DNA of 64,000 nucleotides from Hygrocybe punicea (lineage: Eukaryota; Basidiomycota; Agaricomycetes; Agaricales; Hygrophoraceae). The notes under the pieces were generated by a model, which saw only the letters and a list, made by a program, of their open reading frames with translations, did no database searches and was not told where the DNA came from. Positions 11,333-22,160 of the stretch are shown here, one piece after another; within the stretch, counting starts at the first letter, position 1; the number at the start of each line of letters is the position of its first letter. The position numbers were made by a program, and so were the translations under genes. Location: positions 930,001-994,000 of the forward strand of contig OY744465.1 of assembly GCA_963556145.1 (NCBI GenBank). Direction: 5' to 3'.

Positions 11333-13397
11333 TCACACCACAAGCTGCCTCCTTTCCAGACTCTCTATCCTTTCTGACATCTCTGCTAATCTCTGCTCGA
11401 AAATCTTGAGGGCCTTGAGGGTGATTATGACAAGCTTGATGGCGAGTGAGGTTGGTGGAGGAAGATCATCGGTGACAACAGACTGGGTAGAGTCAGGTTC
11501 ATGTGCTGAGGGGGAAGAGATTCTGAAAAGTCCATTGAGGACATGTGGGAAGTGGTTGTTGAGGGGTATCGGGATCAAAGGTGGTGTGGGTGAGGGTGAA
11601 GCAAGAGGGAAGGGGAGATCGTCAAGGGTGGAGGGTCGGTGTACTAAACTCATAGAGTAAATTGGTAGGGGAGCTACAATGAGGGGAGATGGTGGGGACG
11701 TAGGAAAAGGTGCAGGGACGGAGACGTGGGTGTAGGATGATGGAGATGGGGGTACGAGGTCAAGGAACAGGTGTTGGCGGCCAATGAGCGTGGGTGTGTG
11801 GATATGTAGCAGCGGGGTCTGGGGATCTTCGTGCATGGTTGGGAATGATGATGGGGACGTTGACGGGAATGACAAGACTTGGGCATGGGTGTAGGTATTT
11901 GGTTGCGGGTGCGTTGGGTCGGGGAACAGGCTTGGGTGGCTGGTGGGCGTGGGTTCATGGTTGTGGATAGTCAGGGGCTTCGTTTGAGCTTGCAAATGGA
12001 CTTGGGGGGCATCATGGGGTTGGTCAAGGGCATAGGTGGTTGAATGGGGGTGGAGGGGATGGCTTGAGATTGGGGGTTGAGAGTGGGGGTCGAGGTGGGG
12101 TGACTTGGCAGCTGGCGTGGGACGAAGAGGGATGGGGACGGACTCATTTCATACAGGGAGGGGCCATACAGAGGTCCAGGGGTGTGAACGAGAGTGTGGG
12201 GGCCAGCATACGTGGTGGTCATTGGCCTCGGATGGTGGGATGTGGGGGTTGGCTGTTGGGTGACGTGGCACAGCGTTGAGGGCTCGAATGCCACGGGGAT
12301 GGCTTATACGGCATCACAACAGGCATTGTGTGGCCTTGGGAAGTGGTACGAGGCAGCGGGTGGTCCATCGAAGGTGTGAGCGACCAGCGATGTCGAGTAG
12401 GTGGGGGTATGAGGCGGGTTGGCGTGGCATGGCATTGGGGACTCGATAACGGCAGCGGCAGCTGGTACGGACTCACAAGGGGTGCTGTGGGGTGCTGGGA
12501 AGTGGTGCAAGGCGGTGGGGTGTCTAACGATGGCAGGAGAGGCTGGGGACCTCGAATAGGTGGGTGTATGAAGCTGAGTGATGTGGCACGCGTGTGGGAC
12601 CTTGTTAATGGCAGGGGCGGCTCGTGGGGGTGTGTGAAGGACGGTGTGGGGACTTGTGGGGCTGTACGAGGTGGTGGGTCATCCAACGAAGGGAGGTGAG
12701 GCTGGGGATGTCGAATAGGTGGGTGCATGAGGTGGATTGATGTGGCACACGAGTGGAGCCTCGAGAACAGCAGGGGCAGCTGGTACGGACTTGCGAGGGA
12801 TGCTGTGGGGTGCTGAGATGTTGTATGAGGCGGCAGAGTGTCCAACGAACAAGTGAGGGGCCGGGGATGTTGAGTATGCGAGGGTTTGAGGCCAGGTGAC
12901 ATAGGAGGTGGCCGGATTGCTGTAAATGCGTGGTACCGAATTGTTTGGGTCGTTTGAGGTGCATGGGGGGCTGTGCGAATGCATAGGGGATGGTCTGTGG
13001 GGCGGTACGAAGCTGGGGAACACGGGAGATGCGGGGTCGCATTCTTGATGTTGTGGGGCCTGGGACTTGATGGACTGGGGGTGCTGGGGCCTGTGCAGAT
13101 GCATAAAACGCGGTTTGTGGGGGTAGGATGTGTGGTGACGTGGGTGCTGGACTGGGTACACGAGTTCGTTGATGGTGACGTGGCACATTGGCGGGGTGTC
13201 CAAACTGGGGCTGGATTTGCTTGTTTGGGATGGCGAAGGTGAATGGGGGGTGTTGGGATGCGAGACAGGAATGTGGGACATTGAACGGAGGTGTGTGGGG
13301 TTCTGGGGATGTTGACTTGGCTTAGGCATGAAGCGAGGTGACGTGGCAGGTGGCCGCATTGCCATTTATGCATGGCAATGGCGCATCAAGGCACCAG
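11333..13397 (-). pseudogene. Proline-rich protein with C-terminal coiled coil, 3' portion (split by KDZ element)
   Basis: On the minus strand a Pro/His/Ser/Thr-rich, internally repetitive frame runs from the KDZ boundary down to a stop at 11333, though it must change frame several times. A recurring block of about 80 residues contains CHVT...YP and PPH...PMHS motifs. The last about 45 residues are different: LKIFEQRLAEMSERIESLE is a short coiled coil. The same periodic blocks continue on the far side of the KDZ element at 25690-26298, so this is one frame cut by that insertion. Overall design (Pro-rich repeats, short coiled-coil end, LTR-like repeat behind) matches the frame inside the small LTR element at 50889-55155. 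Function is unknown; it is probably cargo of a non-autonomous LTR element. Confidence 0.55.
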
Positions 13398-14095
13398 ATT
13401 CAGCAAGATATTACCAACTCACTTGGGATGCCTGAGAATGAGATTGCCCAACTCACTTGGGGATAGCTGAATCAGGCTGAGATATATCCTGGGCCAACTG
13501 AGATGGTCCAGGCTGATGTTCCCAGGATATATCCTGGCCCATCTGAGATGGTCCAGGCTGATGTTCCCAGGATATATCCTGGCCCAACTGAGATGGTCCA
13601 GGCTGATGTTCCCAGGATATATCCTGGCCCAACTGAGATGGTCCAGGCTGATGTTCCCAGGATATATCCTGGCTCAACTGAGATGGTCCAGGCTGATGTT
13701 CCCAGGATATATCCTGGCCCGACTGAGATGGTCCAGGCTGATGTTCCCAGGATATATCCTGGCCCATCTGGGATGGTTGAGGCTGATGTCCCCAGGATAT
13801 ATATCCTGGGCCAACTGGGATGGTCCAGGCTGATGTTCCCAGGATATATCCTGGCTCAACTGGGATGGTCCAGGCTGATGTTCCCCGGTTGTATCCTGGC
13901 TCAACTGGGATGGTCCAGGCTGATGTTTTCGGGATATATCCTGGGCCAACCGAGATGGTCCCAGCTGATGTTCTTAGGATATATTTTGGGCCAGTTGACA
14001 TGCTCCAGGCTGATGTCCCCAGGATATATCCTGGCCCAACTGGGATGGCCCAGGCTGATGTTCTCAGGATATATCCTGACTCAGCTGCACAATTC
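13398..14095 (+). repeat. Left terminal array of 45-bp palindrome-bearing repeats
   Basis: About 13 copies of a 45-bp unit repeat from about 13456 to 14090, several identical over the full unit. Each has the perfect 16-bp palindrome CCAGGATATATCCTGG or a close variant, followed by an ACTGAGATGGTCC spacer. Because 45 is a multiple of three, the array is open in several frames on both strands, which creates false proteins. The likely role is transposase binding. Confidence 0.85.
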
Positions 14096-14165
14096 AGGCT
14101 CATAATACTTTTAATGGTAGACATCATAGTTCAGACATAATGCAAAAAATGTTCTTGTACTGCCA

Positions 14166-17100
14166 CTACTGCTCATCTCCCAAAATTGGTTGAAATAAAC
14201 TACGTGCACTTGACTCCAACCTTGCCCATGTCTGAGCTTGTTTGTAGGCATAACTTGTCAAACCCTGGTTGTGGAGCGAATTATCTCCATCTATCTCTTG
14301 TTCAATGGCCCAACTTTCCCATCTTTGCTTGTAAAATTTGAAATAATTTGGTGTCCACTTCATCTCATGGTGAAGCCGAATAACCTGTTCATCCCACCGA
14401 TTAAATCTTGCACTGGCTCGTAACCAATTGACTCTGTAAACTGTACACAATCTTCAATTGTTAGCTGAGTTAGGAAATACAAGTTATACTCACAGTCTTT
14501 CATGTGTATACTGAATTCATCTCCATCCACCTTATCTCCAATTCTCCAGAACCATGGTAACTTGTATGATTTTTGTCCAATTCTGTTTGCCTCCATAATA
14601 TCAGCAGGCATCTGAAGGTCACTTTTAGTAATAGCATGATAATTTGAATCATTATATCCCAGTCTCCGTCGTGCTTCTCTAGCATGGTTGTAGCTAGCAA
14701 CAATTCTTGTGATTTTTTCATCCAGTGTATGAATCTGACTCCAAATTCGTGTGGATTGTTTAGTGCTTTTGGAATTACGAATCTATATCAAAATCACTAA
14801 GTAAATTTTGTCATAGTTAAGTCAACAGACAGACCTTTTTGCGCATTATCAGGGACTTTCCACCTAACGCCACCTTCAACTGCTCCAATGCATCATTCAA
14901 CTGCCCAAGTCGTAACTGAGCCTCTTGCTTGCTCAAGTCATTTAATCCTGGTTGGTTTTGACACTTTGTGGTAAGATTGGATGGAAGAAGAAGTGTAATC
15001 TTTTCTGGAGTGTGTTTCACTTCTTCTTCATCATCTAAAAGCTTCTCTTCTTCTTCACTTTCATCTCTAGAAATGTCAACTCTCATAAGATCTCCACTTC
15101 CAATATTATTCATAATAGTGAGTGCAGAGAGCTTCTTCTCAAAGCTGTTAATGAGAGCTTGAAGTCTTTGTCGTTTCTCTTGAAGGGTCTTCTTTTCAGC
15201 TAATGATGGTCGGCGTAGTGTTCGTATATGCTGACAAAGAGCCATTCTGTCATAGAAACATATAAGAAATAACTTGAGCTTCAATGGGATAAGAAAGACA
15301 TACTGTGCCTCCTCCACATTTAGTCCAATGGACAATAGACTAGAATATCCCATCATATTGCCAGACTTGTTTTCAATTTCAGCAAGTTCCAACTGTATCT
15401 CTGCAAGACTGCAGACTGAATTGATACATCAATATTGTACTAATGCAATATTAACCCCTGCTTACCATGATTTTCATCAACATCATACATTCTTAAGATA
15501 TCGCCACGTTCATCTATGGCCAATTCTTCTAGCTCCTTCCACTCCGCAATCCACTCATCACTAAGTCTATCAGTCAACTCATCCAAGGCATTTTTCACAT
15601 TCTCTCTCTCAAGGACAGCTTCCTTCCATTTCTTGATAATATATTGAGCTGCAAAAATATATTCAAGAGAAACTTATTGAGACATATGTGAATCATACCT
15701 GACTTGATCAGTTTCTTCCAATTTGAATCATTCATATAATTATCCAAAACCTCCTGACGATGAGCTTGAGACATTGTGCTGGTTGAACCAGCTGCCTTTT
15801 TCAGATTGGACCAGAATGATTCTAGGATCTCCCCAGCAATTTGTCCAGCTCCATGGATAAAGTTGAGGGAGTATAGAGGAAAACATTCTTGAATATGAAC
15901 CCCAAGATGAAATTTTCCAATGCCATATAGAAGTTCGAGATCTTCTCTCAGATCTAGGGTGTTGCTTTGAGAAACCCGCCAGAGAAAGTTTTTTGACCAT
16001 GAACACATGATGTCATAAATTGCAATAGCCTTTGGTGTGAGTGAATTTTGAGCCAATGCCTGGCAGAAAGCATAGTCCATGTTGACTTGTCTAGAATAAT
16101 AGAGTGAATATGATTTATTTAATCACAAAACAAGAAGACTACCTTTCACCCTTCTGAAAATCCACCACACTATGTGGATAGAAGCATCCATGATTGGCAC
16201 AAGCACAGGCACCCACTCCAGTAGCGCGAAGATGGTCCTTATGGTGTACATTGGCTTGACTAATGGCTCTGTGATTTTGACATTTATGTTTCTGAAAAAA
16301 TTGTAAGACCAGCTAATATATTGAAATAAATACAGAGGACCAACCTGATTCTCTTCAAAAGAAGAGGCAAGATGCTGCTGATAGGCAGATTCACCTGTCA
16401 TGAACTGATGCCCATCACTCAACCAAACATCCTTCTCAGGACATTTAGGAATGACATGATCAAGCTTGAAGTTGCCATCTGCAACAATTTTTGGGTAATA
16501 TACCCATCTGTTGTAGTATCATGAATAATGTGCACCTCTCTCACAACATAACAGAAAAAGTACATACGGTGTGTCTGAGCATCTTATTTCATCCTCAGTA
16601 ACATTGATGCCAGGTTGGGGACAACTTGGACAAAAGACTGCAAGACCACCATCTTTGCATTTAATAGTGGAATCATGTGCAAAGCCAGCCCGTTTCAGAT
16701 CAGTCAAGTTTCTCCATTGCCTTGACACACGCATTAATTCACGATAACGGTCCTACAAAAATGATTTGTTAGTGGCTGACAGGATAACTTGCAAAAAAAA
16801 CAAAATGTACTGGTATCAAGTGTGGAAAATTGTTGTCTGTCAATCTCCTAAGCTTTGAATCAAAGTTGAAGGCAGAAACTTTGCACTCCATAGCTTCAAT
16901 GTAGAATTGGTGAAGAACCATAAAAGTAAATGCAGTAGTGGGACGAGATGATGTGGCTGGAAAGAATCGCATGTTGAAGAGCTGTGTTTCATGGGTAGCT
17001 GTTGCTGAACATTGGCACCAGCAAACATGGCGTCGATAAATCCCAGAGCTATCCACAAAAACCATAGTTGTGGTTTGAGACTGGGAGACATCATCCATGT

Positions 17101-17783
17101 TTTCTACAACCATGATATCATCATCTTTATCAAGCTGCATATCATCATCTTCTACATCCTCCCAGGATTGTGATGTTGTTGGTTGAGGGCATGGATTTCC
17201 ATCATGTCCAAGATAAATGATTAGACCCAGTTCTCCAAGATCAGCACGATCAAAAAATTGGCCTGTCCAATACTGGATTTTGTGAAAAGGATTGTGTTGG
17301 TGAACTCGAAGACAGCAATTATTGCAAAGCAATCGTTGACCAAGGTGGCAATCAAGACATCGGTACAGCCCTGGACACTGCTGACAATTGATGCATAACA
17401 TGTTTACTGGTGGAGCTTCCAACTCAACCAGTTTTGCCAAGTGAGTCTGTCGATGTTTATGCTTCCATTCTTGGAGATAATCATTCTGCGTCTGATAATT
17501 GATTGAGTGGAGAATCATATGAAAACTATGACAGAAATAAGCATACTTTTCCTTGCTTCAAAGCCTGAGGAGATTGGGGTTCTTCTAGATCTTGTAGTGG
17601 TATATGAATCTGTTCTGTAACTAAAGGCTGTGATCTTTCTCTATATTTTGAATGATGGTGTATAGAGGAAGATCTGGTCTGATTTTTGGCCAATATTTTG
17701 ACTTCACCTCTAGAAGTGGTCTTCCTGACATATACTGTCTCCACAACTGTTCCCTTTTGTCTTTTTAACTGGTTTTTTGGCAT
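14166..17783 (-). CDS. KDZ transposase with CxC2-like cysteine cluster
   Basis: A multi-exon minus-strand gene starting at MPKNQLKRQK (ATG 17783). The N-terminus is basic and Ser/Thr-rich. Around 17100-17420 is the CxC2-like cluster (LCINCQQCPGLYRCLDCH, then CNNCCLRVH) followed by FDRADLGELGL, typical of KDZ proteins. The KDZ core follows: FPATSSRPTTAF, KDGGLAVFCPSCPQPG, DGNFKLDHV (probable first catalytic Asp), CANHGCFYPHSVVDFQKGE, IYDIMCSW (second Asp), then GEILESFWSNLKK (Glu) and RQEVLDNYMNDSNWKK. The C-terminal third is helical, with an acidic segment and FYRVNWLRASARFNRWDEQ near 14400, before a stop at 14166. Most exons join in frame at GT-AG sites, and no nonsense codon was found in the core, so the enzyme may be functional. 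It shares the element with two partner genes; the neighbouring gene at 17982-19864 is in the same orientation. Confidence 0.85.
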
Positions 17784-17981
17784 GGTAGTAGTGGTAAGAG
17801 TGAACAAGATTCTTTTTTTTTTTTTTGCAAACAACAAAAAGTCACATGATCAGAGTTCTCAGGATCACATGATCCTATAGTCCAATTCAATAACTCAGCC
17901 ATGATTCAACTTTCACCATAATCTACAATTGTTTTTACAAAAAATGAAAACAAAACATTGCAATAAAGTTGGAGTTATCTA

Positions 17982-19864
17982 TCAAGATTGGAATCCCCTA
18001 TTAATTGCACTAGCCAATTCCTTGGCCTGCCCACCAGACTTTTCAGCAGCTTTTTTCTCCTCCAACTTCTTGTAATGCTCCTCAGAACCTATAGCTTTAA
18101 GACGATTGGTGACTTCTTCACTCTGGCTCCCTCGTGAGTAGGCCTCAGTACCATTGGGAAAGTGGTCAATATAAGGACCCCAATAAACCCCAATACCCCA
18201 GCCATCTCCACCATTCAAAATTGCCTTGGTAAAATAATCGTCCTGGCCTGCATAAAGGGAATAGATGTGTGGACAGAATTTGCAGTTGACTAAGAGTGTG
18301 AATTGATCATTGGGATGTGACCCCCATTCAGAGGATCCGATGCGACCACATGCTGGGCATTGAGGAGAAACTGTGATCCCAAGGGGACGTGACCGTGACT
18401 CCGAACAAAGGAAAAAACGCCACCCCTTCTCCTGATTCATCACGGCGACATCAGTGTTATGACCCAGGTTTTGTTCTTCCACCAGCAAGTTGCCAATAAT
18501 AAATTCCATATTATACTTCTCAAGAAACACCTTGAGAGCCAACTTTTGCAAGAAGGGTGAAGCAATGTGGGGGTAGAAGTCAAGTTGTGTGAAGCCAACA
18601 ATCCAATCAAATATGTTGCTATACAATAAACTTTAGTCTCCAAGTAAATTATTTGAAAAGGAACATTTACCGCTTGGCCAGGTCCTTGAGCATGGTAAGA
18701 GAACCATCATGTGAAAAAATGTGGGCACATGTCAAAAGGTAGAGATGTGTTGTTGCTGTGGTAAGCAGACGCTCCAATCCAGGGGAGAATAGAACAGAGA
18801 AAAGCTATGAAGTGCAAATATGTTATTATATCAAATTGTAAATTAATATGTAATACCTACCTCAGGAATAGTGAGTGATGCACCACGATCCACTTGACAG
18901 TGCAGCAAACCAGTATCAGGGTCAGAGTGGGTGTGCAAAAACACAATAATGCGTTTGAAATCACGTCTTATCCATATTGGATTAGAACAGTTAAGAGGAA
19001 TAATTCTGAAACATACTTGAGTAGAGCCAATAACACTTTCTGGACTTTTCTCTCCTGAGTTGACACTGAGGCAGAACTGGAAGGATCGAAGGAAAAGTCA
19101 ATGTCAAAATATTGGAGGACCTGATCTTTCTGCTCAGGAAAGTAGGCATGAAGGTGATGGTACACCATAAAGGCTGGGTCTCCTCCTTGTGGAATATCAG
19201 CCAACCTAAAATTCAGTATGGCAACTGAGGCTGTATCGACCAAACGCCATGCTCCTCGAATAACAAGAGCCCCCAACTCTGCAGGGGTCCCATCCCAAAT
19301 CCGATTTCCAACAACAATTCCCTCCACAAAAATCAGTTAAAGGATAAATGTGTTACACTTTTTACTTACTGTGTATGGTGTCAAAATCTTATTCTTCATC
19401 TGCCGGTCATACTTTATGTGGCATTTGGGACAAATAAAAAAAGTATCATTCTTTATCAGAAATCCTGGACTTGCAGAAAGTGTGATACACTTGTCCATGC
19501 ATAGAACCCTAGGGCAATAGGCACAGCAAAAGACTTCACCACCATTGCCACAAGAGCAACACCACTGGTGAAAGGAATTTAATTAGTATGGGAAGCAATG
19601 ACAATGAGGGCCTACAATATTAGATGGCTCCTCATGTTTCCTAAGGTCTAGTGGGAAGGGCTGCATGGGCTGCAGGGGCTGCAAGGGCGGCAGAGTGGCT
19701 ATCTGGGGTACACTTTCCATTTCGGCATCTGATTGGTCATCGCCCGCAAGAGAACTCAAATCAGATAACATTTCCAGATCAAGATCCAGATCTTTCGCAA
19801 GCTGAGATTGAGGAGCTGGTGCACCAGCTTTTTTACTGGCAGTAGTAGCAGTAATTATGGGCAT
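17982..19864 (-). CDS. KDZ-linked protein with PHD-like zinc finger
   Basis: A minus-strand, multi-exon gene starting at MPIITATTAS (ATG 19864) and ending at TGA near 17982. After an acidic and Pro/Leu-rich N-terminus, an exon near 19420-19580 encodes WCCSCGNGGEVFCCAYC, VLCMDKC and FFICPKCH: a Cys-rich module with the spacing style of PHD or ADD fingers, which read histone tails. Later exons encode conserved-looking but unnamed segments (IRGAWRLVDTASVAILNFR, MVYHHLHAYFPEQKDQVLQY, TTHLYLLTCAHIFSHDGS) and a second possible metal site, CPACGRIG with CKFCPH, near 18300-18370. It is about 120 bases beyond the KDZ transposase start, on the same strand, and inside the inverted ends, so it is probably element-encoded. 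Chromatin targeting of the transposon is an inference from the finger. Confidence 0.7.
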
Positions 19865-20059
19865 ATTTGTGGTAATAGAATGGCTGAAAAAATGAGAGAG
19901 AATGAAGTTCGAGTGCAAGAACAATGCAAACTTGCAATGAGGCAGGAATGCTCACATCAAACTCCGAAACTCTGACTTCGTCTGACTTACTGACTTCGTC
20001 TGACTGACTCACAGGTCTGCGCCAAATTCTAGTCACAACCACTACAACGACACCGACAA

Positions 20060-21420
20060 TGGCTCCACCAAGTTGCGGCTCCACATCCCACAGAGGCGGC
20101 ACACCAAAGCTGCCAACAACGACGCCCAACGTCCATCCACAACCGACACCACATCCGGGAACGACGACCCCAACTCCCAACGCCCAACGGCCCCACGACG
20201 ACGACGGCAACGCCCAACGCCTAACTCCAGACGCCCAACGGCCCCACCACATCTGCCCAACGACAACCCAAACGCCCAACAGCCCCTACCCCAACAACGC
20301 CCAACGCCCAACGCCCAACGCCCAACGCCCAACGCCCAACGGCTTCACATCCGGCAACGACGGCCCCTCGACGACGACGACGGACCCTACCCAAATGCCC
20401 AATGCCCAATGCCAACGCCCACCACAACCGGCAACGACGACGACGGCCGCAACGGCCCCTCACGAACCCAACCCCAACGCCCAACGACCCCACCACATCC
20501 GCCCAACGACGACCCAAACGCTCAACGGCCCCTACCCCAACAATGCCCAACGCCCCACATCCGGCAACGATGGCCCCACGACGATGACGACAGCCCCTAC
20601 CCCAACGCCCAACGCCCAACGGTCCCACCACGTCCGGCAACGACGATGACGGCCCTTACCCCAACGCCCAACGCCCAACGCCAACGCCCAACGGCCCACC
20701 ACATGCGGCAACGACGACGACGGCCCAACCCCAACACCCAACGGTCCCACCACGTCCGGCAACGACGACGACGGCCCCTACCCCAACGCCCAACGCCCAA
20801 CGGTCCCACCACGTCCGGCAACGACGACGACGGCCCTTACCCCAATGCCCAACACTTAACGCCAACGCCCAATGGCCCACCACATGTGGCAACGACGACG
20901 ACGACCCAACCCCAACACCCAACGGCCCCACCACAACCGGCAACGACGACGATGGCCCCTACCCCAACGCCCAACGCCCAACACCCCACCACAACCGGCA
21001 ACGACAACGACGGCCCCTACCCCAACGCCCAACGCCCAACACCCCACCACAACCGGCAACGACAACGACGGACCCTACCCCAACGCCCAACGCCCAACGG
21101 CCCCACCACAACCGGCAACGACGACGACGGCCCTTACACCAACGCCCAACGCCCAACCCCAACGCCCAACCCCAACGCCCAACGGCCCACCACAACCGGC
21201 AACGACGACGGCCCAACCCCGCTCAACCCCAACGCCCAACGCCAACGCCCAACGCCCAACGCAAACGCCCAACGGCCCCACCACAACCGGCAGTGACGAC
21301 GGCCCAACCCCGCCCAACGCCCAACGCCAACGCCCAATGGCCCATCAAAACCGGCAACGACGACGACGGCCCAACTCCAACGCCCAACGCCCAACGGCCC
21401 TACCACGTCCGGCGCCCAAC
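20060..21420. repeat. CCCAACG-rich minisatellite
   Basis: About 1.3 kb built from CGCCCAACG hexamer/nonamer blocks and a longer unit that joins GGCAACGACGACGACGG, CCCCTACC and CCACCACAACC. All frames on both strands are open, giving Pro/Asn/Thr- or Gly/Val/Trp-rich artefacts. It lies between the two divergent gene blocks of the KDZ element, next to palindrome copy E, and may be an inserted non-autonomous element whose ends I could not define. Confidence 0.85.
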
Positions 21421-21435
21421 GCCCCATCCCAACTG

Positions 21436-21490
21436 ACCTTGCGTACATGCACTGCGACGTCAATGGACATCGGCGCTGTGTCCGCGAGGT
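21436..21490. repeat. 55-bp-class palindromic repeat, copy E
   Basis: A 55-bp unit opens ACCTTGCGTA and closes TCCGCGAGGT, with a core GACGTCAATGGACATCGG. It is a slightly decayed relative of copies B and F, located at the right edge of the minisatellite in the KDZ element. Confidence 0.75.
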
Positions 21491-22160
21491 CTCCAGGGAC
21501 CAGAGAACAGTTGGGGGGCATGATGCCTCATCCAGTGATGGTGGCCCCACCCCCACCACCCAAATACTCGCGAACTCGCGAAACCGCCGCTGCCCTGTCT
21601 ATAGGCATGCCAGCAAAACTAAGTACACACAGAAAATAAGCTTAGATTTTATTATCATAACTCGTTACTACTACTATGTATAAATAAATGAGAACCTTTT
21701 AAGTTACCTACCCTGGACCCATGCCCAGGGAATAGCAGAGAGGCCACCCTCTCTGCTGGTAACATATCCAGGTCTACGAAATGGAGTGCAGATCACACCA
21801 CAGGCTGCACCCTCACCAGGACTTCGGTGCCCTGGCATCAAGCAGAGAGATTCGGCTCTCTCTGCCGGGGGAGTGGGAGTGGGAGAAAAGCACTCAAGGG
21901 GTGAAAACGAAGGTTTCGGAGTTTTTAAATACAATTGAACCATCACGTGATATTTTGAACATGTGATTGTTGACGTGGCAATTTGCACATGTGATTGTTG
22001 ACGTGGGAATTTGCCACAGCAACTCAAGTTTGCTCCGATTTCTGAGTTACTACTGCTCCAATTTGCAAGGAAAATCTGTTTTAGCTTCCAGAGTTCATCC
22101 TAACTTCCCTTACCACTTCTATTTCACTCATCCTCCAGTCTACCTCATACTGAACTACAA
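21491..22160. other. Intergenic part of the KDZ element, probable promoter region
   Basis: No coding region was recognised. Two near-copies of CACATGTGATTGTTGACGTGG (18-20 bases shared) lie at about 21955-22015, upstream of the gene at 22161. The sequence 21715-21890 has short inverted stretches rich in CAGAGAG. Confidence 0.4.

Noticed and set aside
13456..14090. CRISPR-like regular repeats
   Set aside because: Units are contiguous with no unique spacers, have palindromic cores, and lie at both ends of a eukaryotic transposon.
13453..14140. Long frames on both strands encoding repeated VQADVPRIYPGP-like or GPSQLSQDISWEHQP-like proteins (also 25063-25900)
   Set aside because: They arise because the 45-bp terminal repeat unit is a multiple of three and lacks stops; all frames are open and no start, intron or flank supports a gene.
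20029..21640. Large Pro/Asn/Thr and Gly/Val/Trp-rich frames
   Set aside because: Products of the CCCAACG minisatellite read in different frames; no splice or conserved features.
19930..21720. hAT ends around the minisatellite (CAGGTCTGCGCC on the left, CAGGGCAGCGGC reversed on the right)
   Set aside because: Only about 12 of 18 positions agree and the flanking 8 bases do not match, so the boundaries are not supported.
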